This document shows, piece after piece, positions 1-6,216 of a stretch of 14,891 bases of DNA. The notes beneath the pieces are model-generated. The model worked only from the letters and a program-made list of their open reading frames with translations. It was not told the DNA's origin and ran no database searches. The position numbers were made by a program, and so were the translations under genes. This DNA is from Bacillota bacterium (lineage in GTDB: Bacteria; Bacillota; Clostridia; Christensenellales; Aristaeellaceae): NCBI GenBank assembly GCA_023409955.1, contig JAEYQQ010000120.1, positions 1-14,891 of the forward strand. Direction: 5' to 3'. Position 1 is the first letter of the stretch. Each line of letters opens with the position of its first letter.

Positions 1-152
1 GCAGTGCTAACGTAGCTGCTGAAGCGGTGGATAATCTTCACTGGCCAGAAATATTGGGTACTTTGGCAGGAGATAACACCATATTTGTAGTAATCAGAAA
101 TGATGAAGAAATTGAAACTGTCCTAAAGCGTATGCAGGAAATGATGCGTTGA
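1..152 (+). CDS. argR: Arginine repressor ArgR, C-terminal part (5' end outside window)
   Basis: The open frame enters from the left edge (codons begin at position 3) and ends at TGA 150-152. About 49 residues are visible. They match the C-terminal oligomerisation and arginine-binding domain of ArgR/AhrC: a helix reading SANVAAEAVDNL, then HWPEILGTLAGDNT, then a hydrophobic strand and a final helix. ArgR is a hexameric, arginine-responsive regulator of arginine biosynthesis and catabolism genes. The family's arginine-binding motif is usually GT(I/L)AGDDT. Here the second Asp of the pair is Asn (AGDNT), while B. subtilis AhrC has Asn at the first position, so the site may still work. The N-terminal winged-helix DNA-binding domain is outside the window. 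ArgR directly upstream of recN is the usual Firmicutes order, which supports the call. Confidence 0.9.
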   Translation, partial: SANVAAEAVDNLHWPEILGTLAGDNTIFVVIRNDEEIETVLKRMQEMMR

Positions 153-162
153 ACAAAGAAAT

Positions 163-191
163 AAATGCGCGGATAGATACGCGCATTTTTT
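163..191 (+). terminator. Intrinsic terminator after argR
   Basis: Left arm AAATGCGCG (163-171) pairs perfectly with CGCGCATTT (180-188) around an 8-nt loop, and a run of six T covers 186-191. It lies just after the argR stop and only about 20 nt before the recN start. recN must therefore depend on read-through or on a promoter inside the end of argR. Confidence 0.9.
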
Positions 192-211
192 ATTCCTTGG
201 AGGAGAGCTGA

Positions 212-1915
212 ATGCTGCTTTCATTAACCATTCGGAATATTGCATTGATTGAAGATCTGACAATTGCACTTCATCGTGGATTTCATGTACTGACTGGAGA
301 AACAGGAGCCGGAAAATCCATTCTTGTTGATGCCGTAAATCTTGTACTTGGCGGGCGTGCTGACAGGGAGCTTATTCGAACTGGTTGTGATAAGGCGTTT
401 GTCGAGGCGTTATTTGATATAAGTGAAAATGCTAAAGTAAAGGAATATCTGTCTCAGCAAGAGTTGGAAGCTGAAGATGGTATGTTGTCGATATCTCGTG
501 AAATCATGGCATCAGGACGAAATATCTGCCGTGTAATGGGGATGGTCATGCCCCTTGCAGTACTTAAGGATATTACGTCAACACTTGTGGATGTTCATGG
601 ACAGCATGAGCATCAGTTTTTGATGGATGAGCAAAAACATCTATATTTTTTGGATAGCTTTGGAGATGATGCACACCGACAACGTATTGATGCTGCTGAT
701 GCTGCATTTCAAGCTTTCCGTGAGGCTGAGAAAGAACTTAACCGCTTAATTAAAGAAAATAGCCAGCGCGAACAACGGATGGACATGCTTCGCTTTCAAA
801 TTAACGAATTGAAAGTGGCTAAACTAAAAGCTGGCGAAGAAGAAGTACTGAGGCGCGATATAGAACGGCTGCGGCACAGTGTGAAAATTTCCACAGCATT
901 AAGGCGCGCTTATGACAGTGTGTATGCAGGTGCGGGAAAGCAGCTCAGTGCTGTAGCACTTGTTAAGGATGCGGTATCTGCTCTTGATCCGATCAGCGCA
1001 CTTGATCCAGAGTACGAATCCATGAGAAACAAACTAAAGGATATGTACTTTGAACTTGAGGACTGTGGTCTTCAGTTAAGAAACCTGTCTGAAGATTCAC
1101 AGGCCGACCCAGAGCGAAGCGATCAATTGGAAGCACGTTTGGATTTGATAAAGCGTCTTGAACGTAAGTATGGACCAACTGTAGAAGATATTATTGCATA
1201 TAGTGAAAAAATCAATCAGGAGTTCAATACCTTTCAGCATATGGACGATACGATAGAAGAAATGAAGGAAAACCAAAAGCGACTTCGTCTTATATATCGA
1301 AAGGAAGCTGAAGCATTGACTTTATCCCGCAAAGAACTATCAATCTGGTTTGAAAAGGAAATGGAGGAACAATTGGCACAGTTGGGTATGGGAAAAACAC
1401 GTTTTTCAGTACACTTTCAGCCTGCGTCAGCTTCTAGTTCGCTTTCTACTGATGAGGTTGCATTTTTGATAGCTCCCAACCCAGGCGAACCACTGAAGCC
1501 GCTTGCTAAGATTGCTTCGGGTGGCGAACTTTCAAGACTTATGCTGGCCATAAAATCCATAGCTGCACAGAAGGGATTGGTATCCACCATGATCTTCGAT
1601 GAGATAGACACTGGCATAAGCGGCCGTATGGCGCAGGTGGTTGCAGAAAAGATGGCTAAAATTTCTGCATATCGACAGGTGTTATGTGTAACTCATCTTC
1701 CACAGATCGCAGCCATGGCCGATTATCATTTTTTAGTAGAAAAAGAAGTGCAGGATGAAAAGACGCATACCAACATCATTGAAATGAATAAAGAGATGCG
1801 GGAAAGCGAATTGGCCAGAATGGTTGGCGGATCCGACTTAGATAGTGATTCAGGATTGATACACGCCCGCAGTATGTTGAAAGCTGCATCAGAGCTAAAA
1901 TGTAGTTTTTTTTAA
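212..1915 (+). CDS. recN: DNA repair protein RecN
   Basis: This 567-residue protein has the usual RecN length and architecture. RecN is an SMC-like ATPase that acts early in double-strand break repair, gathering and holding broken DNA ends. Visible features are an N-terminal Walker A (GETGAGKS, residues 29-36), a long charged central part of coiled-coil character (about 150-390), the ABC signature SGGELSR (436-442) and a Walker B MIFDE with catalytic Glu464, followed by the RecN hallmark IDTGISGRMAQVV. A late CVTHLPQIAA motif supplies the switch histidine. The ATG at 212 is preceded by a good GGAGGAG site at 199-205. The gene is flanked by two terminator-like hairpins and seems monocistronic. 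I found no LexA-type operator immediately upstream. The protein ends in Phe-Phe because the stop codon lies inside a T run. The downstream neighbour is an Rnf cluster, not the spoIVB-spo0A pair typical of spore formers. Confidence 0.97.
   Translation: MLLSLTIRNIALIEDLTIALHRGFHVLTGETGAGKSILVDAVNLVLGGRADRELIRTGCDKAFVEALFDISENAKVKEYLSQQELEAEDGMLSISREIMASGRNICRVMGMVMPLAVLKDITSTLVDVHGQHEHQFLMDEQKHLYFLDSFGDDAHRQRIDAADAAFQAFREAEKELNRLIKENSQREQRMDMLRFQINELKVAKLKAGEEEVLRRDIERLRHSVKISTALRRAYDSVYAGAGKQLSAVALVKDAVSALDPISALDPEYESMRNKLKDMYFELEDCGLQLRNLSEDSQADPERSDQLEARLDLIKRLERKYGPTVEDIIAYSEKINQEFNTFQHMDDTIEEMKENQKRLRLIYRKEAEALTLSRKELSIWFEKEMEEQLAQLGMGKTRFSVHFQPASASSSLSTDEVAFLIAPNPGEPLKPLAKIASGGELSRLMLAIKSIAAQKGLVSTMIFDEIDTGISGRMAQVVAEKMAKISAYRQVLCVTHLPQIAAMADYHFLVEKEVQDEKTHTNIIEMNKEMRESELARMVGGSDLDSDSGLIHARSMLKAASELKCSFF
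1884..1913 (+). terminator. Probable intrinsic terminator overlapping the recN 3' end
   Basis: CTGCAT (1884-1889) can pair with ATGTAG (1900-1905), with one G-T wobble, around a 10-nt loop. The stem can extend outward by AAAG/TTTT pairing, and eight T follow at 1906-1913. The recN stop codon (1913-1915) begins in the T run, so the hairpin is inside the coding sequence. The stem is A+T-rich and only moderately stable, so this is a likely but not certain terminator. Confidence 0.45.
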
Positions 1916-1955
1916 CAAAAGACTAAATTGTGATGCATTTTGTATAGATTAACGC

Positions 1956-1986
1956 TTGCCATATGAGGGGTAAGATATGTTATAAT
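1956..1986 (+). promoter_or_regulatory. Promoter of the rnf operon (extended -10)
   Basis: A consensus TATAAT at 1981-1986 is preceded by TG one base upstream (TGTTATAAT, 1978-1986), giving an extended -10 element of the vegetative sigma factor. A TTGCCA at 1956-1961 could serve as a -35, but the 19-nt spacer is long. Transcription would start near 1993, leaving a leader of about 80 nt that contains a run of nine T (2041-2049) before the rnfC ribosome-binding site. The 13-nt core ATATGTTATAATA recurs exactly at the maf promoter. Confidence 0.65.
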
Positions 1987-2056
1987 ACTAGGTGTGGTTA
2001 AAATCGTGTGAGGTTAATTATACCATCAAAAGAACTAGGCTTTTTTTTTGCTGGTG

Positions 2057-2065
2057 AAGGGAGGA
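2057..2065 (+). promoter_or_regulatory. Ribosome-binding site that fixes the rnfC start
   Basis: AAGGGAGGA lies about 9 nt before GTG 2075. A longer reading frame opens at TTG 2048, but that start lies upstream of this site and has no ribosome-binding site of its own. TTG 2069 is too close to the site, so GTG 2075 is preferred. Confidence 0.7.
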
Positions 2066-2074
2066 CACTTGTCC

Positions 2075-3415
2075 GTGAAAGGTGCTCATTTGTTTCCGGG
2101 TGGTATACATCCTAAGGAGAGCGTCAACGGCAAATCAGTTACAGGCGCAAAGGCTATTCAGGTGTTACCACCGCCTTCCCGGGTTATCTTGCCTCTGCAA
2201 CAGCACATCGGCGTTCCCTGCCGTTGCGTTGTTAAGCAGGGAGACTATGTAAAAATTGGTCAGATTATTGGTGAAGCTGCCGGATATGTTTCTGCTCCGG
2301 TACATGCCACTGTATCAGGTACAGTAGCTGATATCAAACCCTGTACAATGGCCAATGGCATGAATGTCCGTGCTATAATCATTGATAATGATTATAAGGA
2401 AGAGTGGGTACCTTTGACCCCCGCTGCGAACCCAGAAGACCTTTCTGCTGCAGAGTTGGTAGAAATTGTCCGGCATGCAGGTATCGTCGGTTTGGGCGGC
2501 GCAACATTCCCGACAAATGTCAAAATGTCACCACCGGCAGATAAAAAGCTGGACACACTTATAGTTAATGGCGCTGAGTGCGAACCTTACCTTACTTCTG
2601 ATCATCGGTTGATGCTTGAAAGCGCATCTGTTGTTATGGATGGCATTGCCATTGTAAAAAGAGCCATGGGGCTAGCAAATGCCATTGTCGGTATAGAAAA
2701 CAATAAAATGGATGCCATTTCCGCCATGGAGAATGAAGCACGAAACCATCAAGGAGTGTCTGTAAAGGCGTTGCCGCTTCGCTATCCGCAGGGCGGAGAA
2801 AAACAGTTGATCTATGCACTTACGCGCAGGATTGTACCCTATGGCGGTTTACCCTCTGATATAGGCGTTATTTGCATGAATGTGGGAACCCTTGCAGCCA
2901 TATCTAGGGCAGTACGTGAGGGAAGACCACTTATTGACCGTATCGCTACTGTTGGCGGACGCGTTGGAAAGCCTGGCAACTATCTTGTACGGATCGGCAC
3001 ACCGCTGGAAGTCTTGTTAAGTGCTGCGGGCGGATTTGGTGAAGGTGTTGAGAAGCTGATTTATGGCGGACCAATGATGGGGAATGCTATCGATAAAGTT
3101 GATATGCCCATTACCAAGAGTTGCTCTGGCATACTTGCTTTAGGCAAGGAGTCTGTTGCGCCTGTAGAAAGTAACTGTATCAGGTGCGGTCGCTGCTCAA
3201 GGGCCTGTCCTATGTTGCTGATGCCTTTTGTGCTGAATCAATATTCTAAAACTAACAGGCATGATGATGCTGAAAAAGCCAGCGTAATGAACTGCATAGA
3301 ATGCGGATGCTGTTCATACGTATGCCCAGCTAAGATCAATTTGGTACAGAGCTTCCGGTTAAGCAAAAAACACATTGGCGAGAAGCGCTCCCGCGCCGCG
3401 AAGAGAGGGGTTTGA
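2075..3415 (+). CDS. rnfC: Electron transport complex subunit RnfC
   Basis: RnfC is the peripheral NADH/FMN/Fe-S subunit of the Rnf complex, which couples ferredoxin:NAD+ electron transfer to ion pumping. From GTG 2075 the protein has 446 residues, normal for the family, and begins with the typical short N-terminus leading into FPGGIHP. The nucleotide and flavin region shows GLGGATFPT and NGAECEPYLTSDHR, followed by YPQGGEKQLI. Two [4Fe-4S] motifs lie near the C-terminus: C368-x2-C371-x2-C374-x3-C378 and C407-x2-C410-x2-C413-x3-C417. It is first in the operon behind an extended -10 promoter, and its stop shares one base with the rnfD start (TGATG). All recognised functional residues are present. 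This matters because other parts of the complex are missing here. The start is chosen from the ribosome-binding site at 2057-2065. Confidence 0.96.
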   Translation: MKGAHLFPGGIHPKESVNGKSVTGAKAIQVLPPPSRVILPLQQHIGVPCRCVVKQGDYVKIGQIIGEAAGYVSAPVHATVSGTVADIKPCTMANGMNVRAIIIDNDYKEEWVPLTPAANPEDLSAAELVEIVRHAGIVGLGGATFPTNVKMSPPADKKLDTLIVNGAECEPYLTSDHRLMLESASVVMDGIAIVKRAMGLANAIVGIENNKMDAISAMENEARNHQGVSVKALPLRYPQGGEKQLIYALTRRIVPYGGLPSDIGVICMNVGTLAAISRAVREGRPLIDRIATVGGRVGKPGNYLVRIGTPLEVLLSAAGGFGEGVEKLIYGGPMMGNAIDKVDMPITKSCSGILALGKESVAPVESNCIRCGRCSRACPMLLMPFVLNQYSKTNRHDDAEKASVMNCIECGCCSYVCPAKINLVQSFRLSKKHIGEKRSRAAKRGV

Positions 3416-4479
3416 TGATTATGGTGGAGAATTTGTCTGTCTCTTCATCACCGCATCTGCGGGACAATGCAAGCACTCGTAAGATCATGTTGGATGTTTG
3501 CATCGCTATGATCCCGGCTGCTATTGCATCCGTATGTTTCTTTGGCTTAAGGTCTTTGGTTTTGATGGCCGTATCGGTTATCAGTGCAATCGTAGCAGAA
3601 GCGTTTTATCAAAAGTCTTCCAAGCAACCCATTACAATTTATGACATGAGCGCAGTTGTAACAGGCTTACTGCTTGCCTTCAACCTTCCTGCTAATGCTC
3701 CTTGGTGGCTTGCTGCTGTTGGATCTATACTAGCAGTAGTGCTTGTTAAGCAGTTTTTTGGTGGTATTGGGCAGAACTTCATGAATCCAGCCCTTGCCGC
3801 TAGAGCTATTCTTTTTATTTCCTGGATGGCATTGATGACAAGCTATCCTGCAGCGGCACCGGGCCAACTATTGACTGGATTTGTGCCAAATGCTGTTGAC
3901 ACTATATCTATGGCAACGCCGCTAGTGACAGCAAAAACTGCTGCTGCTGGCGCAGAGACGCTTGCTTTATCAACCGGTATATCATTATGGGATTTGTTTA
4001 TCGGCAATGTACCAGGCGTTCTGGGCGAAACCAGCAAGCTTGCTTTGCTCATCGGCTTTGGCTACATGCTGTACCGGCGCATTGTTGACTGGCGTATTCC
4101 CGTTACTTTTATTGCAACCGTTTTTGTATGCTATTTGGTAAAGGAATCTCTCCGTATTCCTGCATATACTGCTGCTGTAGACGGCGATTCAATGAAAGCA
4201 ATGGGCTTAGTGCTTAGTAATTCCCTGTTCCAGTTGCTTTCAGGCAGTGTGTTCCTTGGTGCAATCTTTATGGCTACCGATTATGCAACATCGCCTTCTA
4301 CTAGTGTTGGAAAGATCATTATGGGGATCGGCTGCGGCCTTCTGTTGTTTATCATTCGGACGTACTCTGCATATCCGGAAGGATGCTCCTTTGCGATATT
4401 GTTTATGAATGTAGCCACGCCTTTGATCGACAGGCTGACATTCCCGAAATCCTTTGGAGAGGTGAAACGGCATGGCTGA
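3415..4479 (+). CDS. rnfD: Electron transport complex subunit RnfD
   Basis: RnfD is an integral membrane subunit, homologous to NqrB, that carries covalently bound FMN and lies in the electron and ion path. The 354-residue product is strongly hydrophobic, with about nine or ten membrane segments. Family hallmarks include DMSAVVTGLLLAFNLP, GGIGQNFMNPALAAR and the C-terminal YPEGCSFAILFMNVATPLIDR. The flavinylation motif, usually S-[GS]-A-T-P-L, reads S165-M-A-T168-P-L, so the acceptor Thr is kept but the second position is Met. ATG 3415 is preferred: it overlaps the rnfC stop by one base and sits about 5 nt after GAGAGGGG (3403-3410). TTG 3412 and ATG 3421 are alternatives. The 3' end overlaps rnfE by 8 nt, leaving no room for rnfG, which normally comes next. 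Confidence 0.95.
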   Translation: MIMVENLSVSSSPHLRDNASTRKIMLDVCIAMIPAAIASVCFFGLRSLVLMAVSVISAIVAEAFYQKSSKQPITIYDMSAVVTGLLLAFNLPANAPWWLAAVGSILAVVLVKQFFGGIGQNFMNPALAARAILFISWMALMTSYPAAAPGQLLTGFVPNAVDTISMATPLVTAKTAAAGAETLALSTGISLWDLFIGNVPGVLGETSKLALLIGFGYMLYRRIVDWRIPVTFIATVFVCYLVKESLRIPAYTAAVDGDSMKAMGLVLSNSLFQLLSGSVFLGAIFMATDYATSPSTSVGKIIMGIGCGLLLFIIRTYSAYPEGCSFAILFMNVATPLIDRLTFPKSFGEVKRHG

Positions 4480-5125
4480 TAGTAAATTCATCCAGTTAAA
4501 AAATACGTTTACAAATGGTATCGTCAATGAGAACCCTACTTTCCGCTTGGTTCTTGGTATGTGCCCAACATTGGCAGTAACCACCATGGCAGCAAATGGT
4601 ATCAGCATGGGGCTTGCAACAACTGCAGTACTGGTTTTTTCCAACTTGTTGATTTCCTGCCTACGCAATATCATACCTGACAATGTTCGTATACCATCCT
4701 TTATCGTTGTAATCGCATCTTTTACAACGATCGTACAACTTTTGATCAAGGCTTATTTGCCTGCGCTGGATCAGACGCTGGGTATCTATATTCCTTTGAT
4801 CGTTGTAAACTGTATCATATTTGCTCGTGCTGAATCCTTTGCATTTAGTAACCCTCCTGTTGCTTCCATTATGGATGGCCTGGGAATGGGGGTAGGCTTT
4901 ACTCTGGCGATAACGATACTGGCTTCACTGCGTGAGATCATTGGCAACGGAACATTCTTTGGTCTACAAATCCTTCCTAATTCTGTCCCACCAATGACTA
5001 TTGTAGGTCAGGCACCAGGCGGATTTGTCATGCTGGGCCTCTTGCTTGCCATTGTGAATTTGGTCGTGAACAGTGCAGAAAAGAAAAAGGCTAAAAAGAT
5101 TGACAGCGAAAGTGAGGCCGCATAA
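4472..5125 (+). CDS. rnfE: Electron transport complex subunit RnfE
   Basis: RnfE is a six-helix membrane subunit that pairs with RnfA in inverted orientation. The two together hold a [2Fe-2S] cluster in the membrane. The 217-residue product shows the family motifs ENPTFRLVLGMCPTLAVT and LGIYIPLIVVNCIIFARAE, with cluster cysteines at C31 and C114. The lysine-rich C-terminal tail (KKKAKK) should be cytoplasmic. ATG 4472 follows GGAGAGGTG (about 4455-4463) and lies 8 nt inside rnfD, implying translational coupling. In clostridial operons rnfG normally sits between rnfD and rnfE, and it is absent here. The closest alternative assignment, NqrD, is excluded by the neighbouring RnfC- and RnfB-type proteins. 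Confidence 0.96.
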   Translation: MADSKFIQLKNTFTNGIVNENPTFRLVLGMCPTLAVTTMAANGISMGLATTAVLVFSNLLISCLRNIIPDNVRIPSFIVVIASFTTIVQLLIKAYLPALDQTLGIYIPLIVVNCIIFARAESFAFSNPPVASIMDGLGMGVGFTLAITILASLREIIGNGTFFGLQILPNSVPPMTIVGQAPGGFVMLGLLLAIVNLVVNSAEKKKAKKIDSESEAA

Positions 5126-5700
5126 TGGAGTATTTACTGCTTTTAGTTGGTTCCATTTTGGTGAACAACTTCGTTATGTCACAGTTCCTTGGTATCTGTC
5201 CTTTCCTCGGTGTCTCGAAAAAGCTTGAAACAGCAATGGGAATGGGCATGGCGGTCACTTTCGTTATGACCCTCGCATCGCTTTTATGCTATCTCATTTA
5301 CACATTTATTTTGGTACCGCTTGGTCTTGAATACCTGTATACCATTGCATTTATCTTGGTTATTGGTGTTTTGGTACAGGTAGTAGAAATGGCTTTGAAA
5401 AAGTTCAGCTACTCTTTGTATCAAGCCTTGGGTGTATATTTGCCTTTAATTACAACCAATTGTGCTGTGCTTGGTGTTACTGTACTAAACATGACCAAAG
5501 GTTATAATTTGCTGGAGTCTGTTTTAAATGGCGCCGGCTCTGCACTTGGATTTACGCTGGCGATAGTGCTGTTCGCTGCCATTCGAGAGCGCTTGGCTCT
5601 TTCCAAAATGCCTAAGTGGATGGACGGCTTTCCAGGCGCTTTAATCACTTCTGGTTTAATGGCAATTTCTTTCCTTGGATTTAAAGGGCTAATCAAGTAA
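5125..5700 (+). CDS. rnfA: Electron transport complex subunit RnfA
   Basis: RnfA is the six-helix partner of RnfE. At 191 residues it has the standard length. The N-terminal stretch NNFVMSQFLGICPFLGVS and the later LGVYLPLITTNCAVLGV carry the two cluster cysteines, C25 and C113. The C-terminal part with IRERLALSKMPKWMDGFPGALI is typical of the family. The ATG shares one base with the rnfE stop (TAATG), and GTGAGG lies about 8 nt upstream, so translation is coupled to rnfE. All four cysteines of the RnfA/RnfE pair are intact, which argues against simple decay of the membrane core. Confidence 0.97.
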   Translation: MEYLLLLVGSILVNNFVMSQFLGICPFLGVSKKLETAMGMGMAVTFVMTLASLLCYLIYTFILVPLGLEYLYTIAFILVIGVLVQVVEMALKKFSYSLYQALGVYLPLITTNCAVLGVTVLNMTKGYNLLESVLNGAGSALGFTLAIVLFAAIRERLALSKMPKWMDGFPGALITSGLMAISFLGFKGLIK

Positions 5701-5716
5701 AGGCAGGTGAGATCAT

Positions 5717-6016
5717 TTGACTGGCATTTTGAATGCTACCTTAACATTAGGCGGCTTAGGCCTTTTGTTTGGTATTATACTGACCATTGCATCAAAAGTC
5801 TTTGCAATAGATGAAAGTCCCAATATCTTACGCGATACGATTCGTGGTGTGCTCCCTGGGGCTAACTGCGGTGCATGTGGACTACCCGGTTGTGACGCAT
5901 TTGCTGAAGCGGTAGCAACTGGGAAAGCGCCTGCAAACGGATGTCCAGTTGGAAAGGCTGCTTTAGCCGAAAAGATCACTGCAATTCTTGAAGATGACAG
6001 CACTGCAAAGGGCTGA
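5717..6016 (+). CDS. rnfB: Short RnfB: membrane anchor and single [4Fe-4S] domain only
   Basis: RnfB is the ferredoxin-accepting subunit of Rnf. Clostridial RnfB is usually about 270-330 residues, with an N-terminal membrane helix, a four-cysteine [4Fe-4S] domain and several ferredoxin-like domains. This product has only 99 residues. It contains the helix (about 8-30, LGGLGLLFGIILTIASKVFA) and the cluster domain with C51-x2-C54-x4-C59-x16-C76 (NCGACGLPGCD and NGCPVG), then ends with a short acidic stretch. Only about 55 nt separate the stop from the operon's hairpin, and none of those reading frames resumes a cysteine-rich domain, so a simple frameshift does not explain the shortness. TTG 5717 is the likely start, preceded by AGGCAGGTGAG, and the N-terminal sequence matches full-length RnfB proteins. 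The missing domains may be encoded elsewhere or replaced by soluble ferredoxin. Confidence 0.88.
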   Translation: MTGILNATLTLGGLGLLFGIILTIASKVFAIDESPNILRDTIRGVLPGANCGACGLPGCDAFAEAVATGKAPANGCPVGKAALAEKITAILEDDSTAKG

Positions 6017-6070
6017 GGATGACAAGGTTGCTTGAAAACAAGTAAGTTCATACATTTTTTACAAGCTCAT

Positions 6071-6114
6071 AAACCCCAATGGTAGCAAGGGATTTGCCAC
6101 CATTGGGGTTTTAT
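6071..6114 (+). terminator. Long hairpin terminator closing the rnf operon
   Basis: AAACCCCAATGG (6071-6082) pairs perfectly with CCATTGGGGTTT (6100-6111). After one more pair and one mismatch, the stem continues as GCAA/TTGC. The T run on the plus strand is short (6109-6112, then ATAA). The stem is strong, and position and strength support termination between rnfB and the maf promoter. The arms are symmetrical enough for it to act as a barrier on both strands. Confidence 0.75.
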
Positions 6115-6171
6115 AACACTTTAAAAGCAATGCCTTTTTAGACGGATGCCTGTACGAAGCGCACAGACATA

Positions 6172-6180
6172 TGTTATAAT
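6172..6180 (+). promoter_or_regulatory. Promoter of the maf-mre-rodA operon (extended -10)
   Basis: TGTTATAAT (6172-6180) is an extended -10 with a perfect TATAAT. The 13 nt at 6169-6181 are identical to the core of the rnf promoter. No good -35 is visible at the right distance (TGTACG at 6151-6156 is weak), as is common with extended -10 promoters. Transcription would start near 6187, about 30 nt before the maf start. Confidence 0.65.
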
Positions 6181-6216
6181 AACAAGTACACCTATAACTC
6201 AGTAGGAGGGAATTGT

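Noticed and set aside
192..211. LexA/SOS operator upstream of recN
   Set aside because: No GAAC-N4-GTTC-like palindrome is present here, and the space between terminator and ribosome-binding site is too small.
1987..2049. Attenuator or riboswitch in the rnf leader, suggested by the T9 run
   Set aside because: Only 4-bp pairings such as CTAG/CTAG are possible upstream of the T run, and no known riboswitch core is recognisable in about 80 nt.
4240..4749. 169-codon open frame on the minus strand across the rnfD-rnfE junction
   Set aside because: It lies opposite two strongly conserved membrane protein genes, has no ribosome-binding site and no recognisable domain. It is a shadow of the coding strand. 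It also does not encode RnfG.
6019..6045. Eight-codon reading frame (ATG to TAA) just after rnfB
   Set aside because: It is very short, lies between the rnfB stop and the terminator, and has no recognisable content. It is probably chance.
6016..6070. Possible frameshifted remainder of rnfB after its stop codon
   Set aside because: The three forward frames up to the hairpin contain no CxxCxxC ferredoxin pattern and are too short for the missing domains. The short form is not a single frameshift.
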